Part shown: piece by piece, positions 1-7,018 of the stretch | Numbering within the stretch: position 1 is the stretch's first letter | Layout: each line of letters begins with the position of its first letter | Origin: Dwaynesavagella gallinarum | GTDB taxonomy: Bacteria > Bacillota > Clostridia > Clostridiales > Clostridiaceae | Reading direction: 5' to 3' | Assembly (NCBI GenBank): GCA_019120235.1 | Contig: DWVN01000099.1 | Coordinates: forward strand, 1-23,432 | DNA length: 23,432 bases | The notes under the pieces: generated by a model | Seen by the model: the letters and a program-made list of their open reading frames with translations, nothing else | Databases searched by the model: none | Told to the model about the DNA's origin: nothing | Position numbers and translations under genes: made by a program

Positions 1-905
1 CCATAAGCCTTAACTGATTCAATTTCTCTTTTTAATTGTTTAATTTGTTTCTCTTGCTCAACCTTAGCAATTTTTGAATTTTCTACAGCCTTAATTTCTT
101 CTAATAAATTTCTAACTTTTAAGTTTTCAAACTCTAAATTCTTTTCAATAATTTCTGATAATTCACCTACAGAAACCTCAACATTTCCATCTACACTATA
201 AGTCCCATCAGAATTAACACTGACTTTAAAAATTTTATTATAAGAATTTGTTGCATAAACTGCTGTTATTAAACTCTCAACTTCTTTAACATCTTGATTT
301 GTACTATTTTCTTCTATTAATTCCATATCACAAAACATTTGCTTATAACTATCTTCACTAAAATTAGCTACACTATAATTTATCCATCCACCTAATTTAT
401 CTATCTTATCTTGTAATTCTTTTACCCTTTTATTTATTTCCTCTTCAGCCATCTTAGTTTTCTTTAAAGTTTCTTGCTCTTGTTTTAAATCTGAAATTTT
501 AGTTTGAACATAATAAATATCTTGTCTCAATAATGTTGCTGGTCCATACTCAAGAGTTTCAGGATAATTTTCATATTTCTTAGGATCCTTCTCATAATCA
601 TCTAAAATATTTTTAATATCTGTTAAAGCTCTTGTTTTATCACTTTCACTTAAATTTCCTGAATTTATCCTACTAATCTCTTTTGCAACAACTTTAAGAA
701 CTGATGGATTCACATTAGATAAATCATATTTCTTACCTAAAATTTCAATACCATCACTTGCTTTTAAATTATTTATTTCTTCATCGCTAATAACACATTC
801 ATATCCATCATTACTTTTTACATTCATAGCTTTAACTGGAGCTATAACAGCTAATCCTAACAACGTTCCTGCTAAAATTGAAGATAATATTTTCTTTCTG
901 ATCAT
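1..905 (-). CDS. Secreted coiled-coil protein, N-terminal 301 residues (3' end outside window)
   Basis: This reading frame is open from an ATG at 905 down to the window edge, so only the first 301 residues are visible. The protein begins with a typical Gram-positive signal peptide: MIRKK, then a hydrophobic stretch, then a V-K-A cleavage motif ending near residue 26. The mature part is charged and rich in Lys/Glu. Two stretches look like coiled coil. The first, around residues 125-160, contains KQEQETLKKTK. The second, at residues 255-301, contains KVEQEKQIKQLKREIESVKA. A short Ser/Gly/Val-rich beta-like patch (KVSVNSDGTYSVDG) lies between them. A GAGG ribosome binding site precedes the start, and a plausible promoter lies at 944-972. 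No family is recognised. Secretion is well supported, but whether it stays attached to the wall or membrane depends on the unseen C-terminus. Confidence 0.8.
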   Translation of the reverse strand, partial: MIRKKILSSILAGTLLGLAVIAPVKAMNVKSNDGYECVISDEEINNLKASDGIEILGKKYDLSNVNPSVLKVVAKEISRINSGNLSESDKTRALTDIKNILDDYEKDPKKYENYPETLEYGPATLLRQDIYYVQTKISDLKQEQETLKKTKMAEEEINKRVKELQDKIDKLGGWINYSVANFSEDSYKQMFCDMELIEENSTNQDVKEVESLITAVYATNSYNKIFKVSVNSDGTYSVDGNVEVSVGELSEIIEKNLEFENLKVRNLLEEIKAVENSKIAKVEQEKQIKQLKREIESVKAY

Positions 906-943
906 AAAAACCTCGCATCCAAATTTTAATTATTTTGTAATAA

Positions 944-972
944 AGACTACATTTATTTCTAAAAAGTTTCAA
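944..972 (-). promoter_or_regulatory. Candidate sigma-A-type promoter for the secreted protein
   Basis: On the minus strand a TTGAAA box (967-972) is followed after exactly 17 bases by TAGTCT (944-949), about 40 bases upstream of the ATG at 905. The -35 box matches TTGACA at 5 of 6 positions and the -10 box matches TATAAT at 4 of 6. In DNA this AT-rich such matches arise easily, so this is only a candidate. The box overlaps the 3' end of the glycosylase gene, which suggests the secreted protein has its own transcript. Confidence 0.33.
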
Positions 973-975
973 AAT

Positions 976-1851
976 TTAAATTTTAATATTATTTTCCCTT
1001 ACATAGTAAAATAAATATTGTTGAGCAAATCCGCTCAAATCCTTAAATAAACTTCTTCCAAAATCACGAATTTTTTTCAAAGAAGTATCAGGGGCAACGT
1101 AAAATTTCATCATAGCACGTTTAACCCATACATCAACTGGAAAAGCTGAATATTTCTTCATTGAAAAAAGCATTATACAATCTGAAACTTTTGAACCAAT
1201 TCCAGGAAATTTTTGTAATTCCTTATGACATTCATCATCTGACAAAGACATTATTTGTTCAATATCATTACATTCATTGAGCATTTTTATAGTATTGAAT
1301 AAATATTTATCTCTAAATCCTACAGAACAAGCCTTAAATTCTTCTTGAGTAACAGACGATAAATTCTCTAATGTAGGGAAAAAATAATATTTATCTCCTT
1401 TATAAGATGTACATTCTCCAAACTTTTCACTAATATTATTAATAGCTTTTTTTATCATTGGAATTCTATTATTTGATGAAATAATAAAAGAAATAATCAT
1501 TTCAAAAGGATCTTGATTAAGCATTCTAAGACCATCTCCAAACTCTATAGCCTTTACTAAATACTCATCTTTTTTAAGAGACATTTTTAAAGAGTTATAA
1601 TCTCTTTCTAAATCAAAATATTCTATCCAAATATTTTCAAAATCCTCTATATTAGAATTATGTATTATTAAATCTTCACCTTGTAGTTCAAGCTCTATAA
1701 CTCTATTTTTTGCAACAATTATATAAGTACCTATATCTGTTTTCTGCCATCTAAAACATTGACCATTTTCAAAAATATGTGGAAGTACAAAATTTTTTAT
1801 CTTTTTTACAACAACCTTATTATCAACATAACTATAATTTTTAAAATCCAT
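976..1851 (-). CDS. ogg: 8-oxoguanine DNA glycosylase/AP lyase, OGG1 family
   Basis: The product is a predicted base-excision-repair enzyme that removes 8-oxoguanine and can nick the resulting abasic site. The 291-residue protein has the OGG1 layout. An N-terminal domain carries QCFRW (31-35, compare GQSFRW). The helical core holds SSNNR near 125-129, matching the base-contacting Asn motif. A helix-hairpin-helix GPD domain follows. The hairpin reads FPGIGSKVSDC, so K221 is the expected Schiff-base lysine, and PVDV gives the catalytic D240. This follows the eukaryotic OGG1 pattern rather than MutY or Nth, and there is no C-terminal iron-sulfur cysteine cluster. GGAGTTTAT precedes the ATG, and the GGAG overlaps the stop of rex 8 bases upstream. 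The gene is therefore almost certainly co-transcribed with rex. Confidence 0.9.
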   Translation of the reverse strand: MDFKNYSYVDNKVVVKKIKNFVLPHIFENGQCFRWQKTDIGTYIIVAKNRVIELELQGEDLIIHNSNIEDFENIWIEYFDLERDYNSLKMSLKKDEYLVKAIEFGDGLRMLNQDPFEMIISFIISSNNRIPMIKKAINNISEKFGECTSYKGDKYYFFPTLENLSSVTQEEFKACSVGFRDKYLFNTIKMLNECNDIEQIMSLSDDECHKELQKFPGIGSKVSDCIMLFSMKKYSAFPVDVWVKRAMMKFYVAPDTSLKKIRDFGRSLFKDLSGFAQQYLFYYVRENNIKI

Positions 1852-1859
1852 ATAAACTC

Positions 1860-2483
1860 CTAATCTTTATCATTTATGAAATAAACTAAAGTAAATAAAC
1901 TATCATTTAAATTAACATTTTCTACCGAAGTTTCTTCAGTTGAACTTAAATCAACAGTGGCAAAATTCCATATTCCTTTAACTCTATCTTTCAAAATATT
2001 ATACACAGAATTAGTTTGAATTTCCGGAACACATAATATAGCAATATCAACGCTATGAGTTTCTACATAATTATCTAAACTATCAACATCTAAAACTTCA
2101 ATACCACGAAAAGAAACTCCAATAAGTTTAGGATTAATATCAAATATAGCTTCTATATCAAATCCAATATCTAAAAACTTCGAGTAATTCATTATTGCTT
2201 GTCCTATATTACCCGCACCAACAATAATACAAGAATATTTTTTATTTAAACCTAAAATTTCTTTAATTTTTGCATAAAGATCTTTAACTTTATATCCATA
2301 TCCATGTTGTCCAAAATCACCAAAACAATTAAAATCTTGTCTAACCTGAGAAGCTGTAGAACCTAGCTTAACAGCTAACTCTTTTGATGAAACTCTCTCG
2401 ACTTCACGTTTCATAAAAGATTCTAAAACCCTTAAATATCTTGGTAACCTTTTTATTACAACTTTAGAGATACTGCTAGACAT
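1860..2483 (-). CDS. rex: Redox-sensing transcriptional repressor Rex
   Basis: Rex senses the NADH/NAD+ ratio and represses fermentation and reductant-disposal genes when NADH is low. The 207-residue length is normal. Residues about 1-75 form the winged-helix DNA-binding domain, including SSKELAVKLGSTASQVRQD and FGDFGQHGYGY, both hallmarks of the family. A Rossmann fold follows with the dinucleotide loop GAGNIG (89-94), the acidic/Asn segment FDINPKLIG and the C-terminal FATVDLS segment. The ATG is preceded by a GGGGG-rich ribosome binding site. The ogg gene begins 8 bases after the stop, in the same operon. Half-sites resembling the Rex operator lie upstream, so autoregulation is possible. 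Confidence 0.95.
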   Translation of the reverse strand: MSSSISKVVIKRLPRYLRVLESFMKREVERVSSKELAVKLGSTASQVRQDFNCFGDFGQHGYGYKVKDLYAKIKEILGLNKKYSCIIVGAGNIGQAIMNYSKFLDIGFDIEAIFDINPKLIGVSFRGIEVLDVDSLDNYVETHSVDIAILCVPEIQTNSVYNILKDRVKGIWNFATVDLSSTEETSVENVNLNDSLFTLVYFINDKD

Positions 2484-2511
2484 TAACGTAATCCCCCTTA
2501 AGTAATTAAGC

Positions 2512-2529
2512 TAACTAATTTTTTAACAA
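2512..2529. promoter_or_regulatory. Possible Rex operator upstream of rex
   Basis: The 18-base element TAACTAATTTTTTAACAA has the geometry of the clostridial Rex site (TTGTTAA-N4-TTAACAA). Its right half is perfect and its left half matches 4 of 7 positions. A second copy of the perfect half-site TTAACAA lies at 2566-2572. Both sit in the 118-base gap upstream of rex, where an autoregulatory operator would be expected. The sequence is AT-rich, so a chance match cannot be excluded. Confidence 0.35.
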
Positions 2530-2601
2530 ACTTTTTAAAACACAGTTATTTAATTTTACTCTATTTTAACAAAAAAATAAAATACATAATTAAAAATATA
2601 C

Positions 2602-3093
2602 TTACATATTGTAAAATTTACAAACAAATTCTTTATAATTTACATTTAAATCATTGCCATAAATATACTTAACATCATAAGTTTCACCAATACTTTTAAA
2701 AAAATCTATAACATCATTACTTAAAATTTTTGTAGTAAAAATAAATACATCTTTAACTCCTTTACTTTCACATATTCCTATAACTTTACGTGCATCATTA
2801 ATGGTAAATTTTTCACAACTTTTATTATCACAATACAATAACCTATAAATATTCCCATCCTTTAAATAGATATCATCATTTTTAAAATCAAACTCATATT
2901 TATAACTTCTTTCAAAAAATTCTAAAATAAAATCAACAAATTCTCTTTTAGAAAACTCCACAATTTTATCTGAAATACAATTTTTATATTTTAATACATT
3001 AAATATTTTAATAGCATTATCTACAATATTCACTATCAATGGTAACAATATTATTATACACATAAATACAACAAATTTTGAAAAACTAGGCAT
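2602..3093 (-). CDS. Membrane-anchored protein with degenerate Mrr/restriction-endonuclease-like domain (paralogue 1)
   Basis: This is a 163-residue protein of unknown function. One hydrophobic segment (about residues 7-25) is followed by a cytosol-sized soluble domain. Its C-terminal half reads DVFIFTT ... DVIDFF ... YDVKYIYGNDL. That is the strand-helix-strand ending of the Mrr_cat-type nuclease fold (usual form: AIVVTNS ... A..LA ... VELIDGDDL). The usual catalytic Q/E-x-K strand instead reads IYRLLYC, so nuclease activity looks lost. The start is placed at 3093 because AGGAGG sits 7 bases before that ATG; upstream in-frame starts have no ribosome binding site. The start overlaps the stop of the upstream paralogue by 8 bases (ATGCCTAG), implying translational coupling. 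The fold assignment is by eye and moderate at best; the gene itself is secure. Confidence 0.75.
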   Translation of the reverse strand: MPSFSKFVVFMCIIILLPLIVNIVDNAIKIFNVLKYKNCISDKIVEFSKREFVDFILEFFERSYKYEFDFKNDDIYLKDGNIYRLLYCDNKSCEKFTINDARKVIGICESKGVKDVFIFTTKILSNDVIDFFKSIGETYDVKYIYGNDLNVNYKEFVCKFYNM

Positions 3094-3646
3094 AATTAAT
3101 AACCTCCTCTTCAAATTTTTCATTTCTCTTACGTGCAAATTTAATTATTTCATAGCCATCAATTAATTCTATTTCATATTTATCAGAATTCTTATTTAAA
3201 TTTTCTATAAATTCAAGTGCTTCTTTCTCAATAAAAGAATTAGTAAATATTATTCCTTTTCTGATATTATCTTTTATCATAAAATTTAACAAATCTAATA
3301 CTTCATCATATGTTACATCTTCAAATTCACCTGATTCTAAAATTTCCTTCAATATACAAGATACATAAACTTGATTACCTTCATTTATAAACTTTATATC
3401 AACAATTTCTCTTCCTGTAATATCTTGTATGTAAACCTCTTTTGAAAGTTTTTTTTCAATTATGATATATCTACAAAGAGTCAAATAATAATCCATACCA
3501 AATTCTAACAAATCTTTTCTACTTATAATAGAATTTGACATGCTATTTAATTTAAGTTTAATTTCTAAATGCTTTTTAACTGCTAATAAAATCTTATTTA
3601 ATACAATAAGGAAAATTATTGATAAAAAAATTTTGAATATATACAT
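3086..3646 (-). CDS. Membrane-anchored protein with degenerate Mrr/restriction-endonuclease-like domain (paralogue 2)
   Basis: This 186-residue protein has an N-terminal hydrophobic helix (about residues 3-22), a basic linker, then a soluble domain that aligns with the product of the next gene. SRKDLLEFGMDYY matches SKREFVDFILEFF. GIIFTNSFIEKEALEFI matches VFIFTTKILSNDVIDFF. YEIELIDGYEI matches YDVKYIYGNDL. The last segment is typical of Mrr_cat-like domains. The putative catalytic strand reads QVYVSCILKE in place of the usual Q-x-K pattern, so it is probably non-catalytic. The start is set at the ATG at 3646, preceded by GGGGGA; longer in-frame starts use TTG codons inside that site. It is the first gene of a two-gene unit following the rpe terminator. 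Function is unknown, and a structural or binding role at the membrane is only a guess. Confidence 0.72.
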   Translation of the reverse strand: MYIFKIFLSIIFLIVLNKILLAVKKHLEIKLKLNSMSNSIISRKDLLEFGMDYYLTLCRYIIIEKKLSKEVYIQDITGREIVDIKFINEGNQVYVSCILKEILESGEFEDVTYDEVLDLLNFMIKDNIRKGIIFTNSFIEKEALEFIENLNKNSDKYEIELIDGYEIIKFARKRNEKFEEEVINYA

Positions 3647-3709
3647 TAAATTTTCCCCCAACAATATTTTTAGTTTTTAAAATTGTTTCTAAAATTTAAA
3701 TTTTTATAC

Positions 3710-3746
3710 AAAATAAGGTAGAGATTTAATATCTCTACCTTATTTT
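3710..3746 (-). terminator. Strong hairpin terminator after rpe
   Basis: AAAATAAGGTAGAGAT (3710-3725) and ATCTCTACCTTATTTT (3731-3746) form a perfect 16-bp stem around a 5-base loop. The hairpin is A-rich on one side and T-rich on the other, as for an intrinsic terminator. The stop codon of rpe (3735-3737) lies inside one arm, so transcription ends immediately after that gene. The downstream membrane-protein pair then needs its own promoter or read-through. Confidence 0.8.
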
Positions 3747-4394
3747 ATTTATTAAATTTTTTATACTAATTTCTATAGACTCTCCTTCAAAAATATAAGA
3801 GCCAACAACTATATCCCTTACTCCAATATTATATACTTTATCTATAGTATCTATATTTATTCCACCATCTACTTGTATAATTTTATTTTTAATATTCTTC
3901 TTATAAAGTAATTCATTCAAATCTTCTATTTTACTAACCATAGAATGTATGAATTTTTGACCTCCAAATCCAGGATTTACTGTCATTACTAATATTTTAT
4001 CAACTATATCCAAAACATTTTCAGTGTCTTTTATAGATGTTCCTGGATTTAATGCAACTCCACAATCTATATTCTTAGATTTTATATATTCAATAGTTCT
4101 ATGAATATGAGTGCAAGCCTCAACATGAACTGTTAAACAATCAACACCTGAATTTACAAAACTATCTATGAGCCTAATAGGTTCATTCACCATTAAATGA
4201 CAATCAAAATAAAATTTGCTAATTTTCCTTAAACAACCTATTTGTCCTGGTCCAAATGTTATATTAGGAACAAAATTACCATCCATAACATCAATATGAA
4301 TTTTTTTTATATTATTTCTCTCAAGCTCTAAAAAATCACTTTCTAAATTTGCAAAATTAGCAGATAAAATAGACGGATTTAATATGTTTTCCAT
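3735..4394 (-). CDS. rpe: Ribulose-phosphate 3-epimerase
   Basis: The enzyme interconverts D-ribulose 5-phosphate and D-xylulose 5-phosphate in the pentose phosphate pathway, in the cytosol. The 219-residue TIM-barrel protein has the family motifs in order: HIDVMDGNFVPNITFGP (from residue 33), DCHLMV, LTVHVEA, VMTVNPGFGGQKF, VDGGI and VVGSYIF. Expected metal ligands H33, D35, H66 and D176 and the catalytic aspartates are present. The start is placed at 4394. A longer in-frame ATG at 4406 exists, but the GGAGG ribosome binding site falls inside the codons it would add, with the right spacing for the ATG at 4394. It is the last gene of the run that begins with signal peptidase. Linkage to GDP-mannose synthesis is not a standard arrangement and may be incidental. 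Confidence 0.95.
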   Translation of the reverse strand: MENILNPSILSANFANLESDFLELERNNIKKIHIDVMDGNFVPNITFGPGQIGCLRKISKFYFDCHLMVNEPIRLIDSFVNSGVDCLTVHVEACTHIHRTIEYIKSKNIDCGVALNPGTSIKDTENVLDIVDKILVMTVNPGFGGQKFIHSMVSKIEDLNELLYKKNIKNKIIQVDGGINIDTIDKVYNIGVRDIVVGSYIFEGESIEISIKNLINKIR

Positions 4395-4428
4395 TTTTTC
4401 CTCCATTAAATGTTTTAAAATTTATTTA

Positions 4429-5118
4429 TTATTTTCCAATTAAATATTCAAATTGTTTATATTGTATCATTTGTTCTATAATGTAATCTCTAACTTCATC
4501 ATCTGTATCTTCTAAAATTCTCTCACTATATTTATTTTTCCAGTAATTCAAAGTATCTTCATCAATTGATCTTCTAAATACTACTTTGTGTAGAACCTCT
4601 ATAAAAGAATCTAGATCTTTATTAACTTCTGAAAATTCATCACTCATAACTATATTTCTTATGAAATCATTAATAACATCAGCTTCTCTTTGTAACTTAA
4701 AATACCACTCATTAAACTCCTCTTCTTCAACATCTCTTTTAAGAGCTAATTTGTACGTAGTGCATATATATTCAGAAATAACATCTCCAGCTTCAACAAC
4801 AAAATCTTCCAATAAATAAAGTTTATTTCCACTTATATATTCTAGATTCAACACAAGACCGGAATATAATTTTCCCACTATAAGACCTGTTATTTCAACA
4901 AAACGATCATTAATTATAACATCTATTATAGGAAACTCTAATATATTTCCTCTAAATAAATTATCTGTAGAAACTCTAACACATGTTCTCAATTTAGAAT
5001 CAACTTTTATATTTTCAACTTTTAAAGTTGGTAATTTTTTTGTATCTATCTTTAATTTTTCTTGCTCCTGGGAATCCTTATATGCTTTATTAGAAAATAC
5101 ATATATATGATCAGACAT
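4429..5118 (-). CDS. DUF4214-like protein of unknown function
   Basis: This 229-residue protein has no signal peptide or membrane segment. The first 100 residues are beta-rich and unrecognised. The C-terminal part carries two helical repeats of the DUF4214 type. The first is about 113-166 (ISEYICTTYKLALKRDVEEEEFNEWY, then IVMSDEF). The second is about 168-229 (FIEVLHKVVFRRSIDEDTLNYW, ending QYKQFEYL). The pattern 'aY...l.R.pd..g..yW ... s.EF' is characteristic. Such domains are often found next to or fused with glycosyltransferases and S-layer or surface proteins. Here the gene follows mannose-1-phosphate guanylyltransferase after 28 bases, with a clear AGGAGA ribosome binding site. A role in surface glycan or glycoprotein production is inferred from context only. 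Confidence 0.75.
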   Translation of the reverse strand: MSDHIYVFSNKAYKDSQEQEKLKIDTKKLPTLKVENIKVDSKLRTCVRVSTDNLFRGNILEFPIIDVIINDRFVEITGLIVGKLYSGLVLNLEYISGNKLYLLEDFVVEAGDVISEYICTTYKLALKRDVEEEEFNEWYFKLQREADVINDFIRNIVMSDEFSEVNKDLDSFIEVLHKVVFRRSIDEDTLNYWKNKYSERILEDTDDEVRDYIIEQMIQYKQFEYLIGK

Positions 5119-5146
5119 TATATCTCTCCTAAATATTAATAATTAT

Positions 5147-6232
5147 TTAAATAAAATCACTAAATTGTTCCTTATTTTTTAATAATTCAAACAAATATTT
5201 AACTTCTTGTTCTTTTGTCTTATTCATTATTAATATTACATCTCCAGTATTAACAACAATTAAATCTTTAACTCCAAAAGTTATAACTAAATTGTCATTG
5301 CCAAAAACTAAACAATTTTCACTATCTTCAGATAAAACGTTTCCTTTAATAAAATTCTTACCATCTTTCTTTAAAGTTCTAATAAGAGAAGTAAAACTTC
5401 CTATATCATCCCAATAAAAATCTCCAGAAATAACATATGCTTTTCTAGTCTTTTGCATAATTCCAAAATCTATAGATATTCCTTCTAATTGATTATAAAT
5501 TTTATTTATAACAATTTCCTCATCTTTTTCACCTATACTTTTATAAATATCAATCATGCCCTTATATATTTTAGGCAAATATTTTTCTAATTCTCTTAAA
5601 TAAACATCTGCTCTAAAACAAAAAATTCCACTATTCCACAAATAACTACCATTTAAAATAAAATCCTTAGCAATTTCATAACTTGGTTTTTCAATAAATC
5701 TTTCAACTTTATATACACATAAATCTGAAAATTCAATTCCACAATTTATTAATTTTCCAGTTTGTATATATCCATACCCAGTTTGTGGATTTTTAGGTTT
5801 AATTCCTATTGTTATAAGACCTCTTTTTTTATTTGAAATATCTATAGCACAATTCAAAATATTATAAAAAAGGTTTGATACCTCTATATAGTGATCAGAT
5901 GGGAAAATCAAAATAACTGCATCTTTATCTTTTTTTAAAAGCTTTATTGCAGCAAGTGCAATGCACACAGCGGTTTCTTTATTTGATGGTTCCACTATTA
6001 TATTACTTTCAGATATAAATTTTTTTGATTCTACAGCTACTTGACTTTTATATTCTTTATTTGTTATGATATATAAATTTTCATTATCAATAATATTAGA
6101 AATTCTACAAAGCGTATTATGCAAAAGAGTTTTATTATTTATTATATCAAGAAATTGTTTAGGTCTATTAACTCTGGATAAAGGATATAACCTTGATCCT
6201 TTACCACCTGCTAAAACCAAACCATAAGTCAT
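5147..6232 (-). CDS. manC: Mannose-1-phosphate guanylyltransferase (GDP-mannose pyrophosphorylase)
   Basis: The enzyme makes GDP-mannose from mannose 1-phosphate and GTP, feeding mannose or deoxyhexose units into surface glycans. The 361-residue protein opens with the nucleotidyltransferase signature LAGGKGSRLYPLSR (7-20), followed by PKQFL (24-28). It continues with EPSNKETA (81-88), PSDHYI (111-116), a FIEKPS motif, LWNSGIFCF and the DFYWDDIGSF segment. It lacks the C-terminal cupin isomerase domain of bifunctional ManC/AlgA, which matches the shorter monofunctional class. The start is the ATG at 6232 with AAGG upstream; an in-frame TTG three codons earlier is less likely. Gene neighbours are signal peptidase upstream and a DUF4214-like gene downstream on the same strand. 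Confidence 0.9.
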   Translation of the reverse strand: MTYGLVLAGGKGSRLYPLSRVNRPKQFLDIINNKTLLHNTLCRISNIIDNENLYIITNKEYKSQVAVESKKFISESNIIVEPSNKETAVCIALAAIKLLKKDKDAVILIFPSDHYIEVSNLFYNILNCAIDISNKKRGLITIGIKPKNPQTGYGYIQTGKLINCGIEFSDLCVYKVERFIEKPSYEIAKDFILNGSYLWNSGIFCFRADVYLRELEKYLPKIYKGMIDIYKSIGEKDEEIVINKIYNQLEGISIDFGIMQKTRKAYVISGDFYWDDIGSFTSLIRTLKKDGKNFIKGNVLSEDSENCLVFGNDNLVITFGVKDLIVVNTGDVILIMNKTKEQEVKYLFELLKNKEQFSDFI

Positions 6233-6293
6233 ATAGATCAACCTTAATAAATTATAATCACATTATAATATGATAATTTTATTTACTAATTGA

Positions 6294-6899
6294 TTAAAAT
6301 ACAGAAAATTTTTCAAGTGGACTTATTAAAACAAACGCTTTTCCTATTATTGATTCTTTTGAAACAAACTTGTCCTTCCAAAATCTAGAATCAAAAGAAT
6401 TATCAATATTATCTCCTATAACGAAATATGCTTCATTTGGCACAACAATTTCTTCATTTAGTTCTATAACATCATATTTATATTCAATATCTAAGTTAAG
6501 ATTACTATTTTCTACAACATATTCATCATTAACCATTACATTAAAATCCTCATCTAAATGTATAACATCACCTGGAACTCCTACAACTCTTTTAACAAGG
6601 ACTTTTCCTAGTTCTTCGGAATAAAAAACAATTATATCATCCCTCTTTATATTATAATTATCATCTATTTTTGAAACTATAACTTTATCTCCCTTTTCAA
6701 TAGTAGGAGCCATTGAATTAGAACTCACAGATACATAAAACATAGAGTTTATAAAATTAAATGCTAAAAAAATAGGTAACACTATAAAAAACAATATCCA
6801 AACAAATGTATAAATTAAAGTTTTAGTTTTTAAAATTTTTTTAGTATATTTTCTATTATTTTTCACTCTTGAATTTACGTTAATTTTTGTATATGCCAC
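6294..6899 (-). CDS. lepB: Signal peptidase I
   Basis: This membrane-bound Ser/Lys protease removes signal peptides from exported proteins at the outer face of the membrane. The 201-residue protein has a basic N-terminus and one transmembrane helix (about 28-51). The family boxes follow: SNSMAPTIEKGD with nucleophile S62, VLVKRVVGVPGD with general base K103, and the C-terminal GDNIDNSFDSRFW box (GDN.xxS.DSR). A single anchor and about 200 residues are typical of Gram-positive SipS-type enzymes. The start codon appears to be GTG (6897-6899), preceded by AAGGGA about 10 bases away; the only nearby ATG runs straight into a stop. The gene is first in the run leading to rpe. Many clostridia carry several such peptidases, so this may not be the only one. 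Confidence 0.93.
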   Translation of the reverse strand: MAYTKINVNSRVKNNRKYTKKILKTKTLIYTFVWILFFIVLPIFLAFNFINSMFYVSVSSNSMAPTIEKGDKVIVSKIDDNYNIKRDDIIVFYSEELGKVLVKRVVGVPGDVIHLDEDFNVMVNDEYVVENSNLNLDIEYKYDVIELNEEIVVPNEAYFVIGDNIDNSFDSRFWKDKFVSKESIIGKAFVLISPLEKFSVF

Positions 6900-6982
6900 T
6901 ACATTACAATCCCTTCTTTCTCTAAGTAATTTTAATTATACATTTTAATTTGTAAAATTCCTATTTAAATTTTATAAACAAA

Positions 6983-7018
6983 AAAATTAAAGCCACTTAA
7001 CAAAGTGACTTTAATTTT
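6983..7018 (-). terminator. Intrinsic terminator of the V-ATPase operon
   Basis: The minus-strand transcript reads AAAATTAAAGTCACTT, a 4-base loop, AAGTGGCTTTAATTTT, then a run of T. The 16-bp stem is complete if one G-U pair is allowed. On the plus strand the same position would be a C-A mismatch, so the hairpin is built for minus-strand transcription. It begins right at the stop of ntpD and closes the ATPase operon, separating it from signal peptidase. Confidence 0.85.

Noticed and set aside
971..984. AAAATTTAAATTTT palindrome, also near 3691-3704 and inside the hairpin at 22347-22362
   Set aside because: It recurs at gene ends, but in DNA this AT-rich such words arise by chance. No consistent spacing or flanks support a repeat family.
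4586..4819. Plus-strand frame of 77 codons
   Set aside because: It lies wholly antisense to the DUF4214-like gene, is Ser/Leu-rich as typical for antisense frames here, and has no ribosome binding site.
6370..6624. Plus-strand frame of 84 codons
   Set aside because: Antisense to signal peptidase I, whose catalytic motifs on the minus strand are unmistakable.
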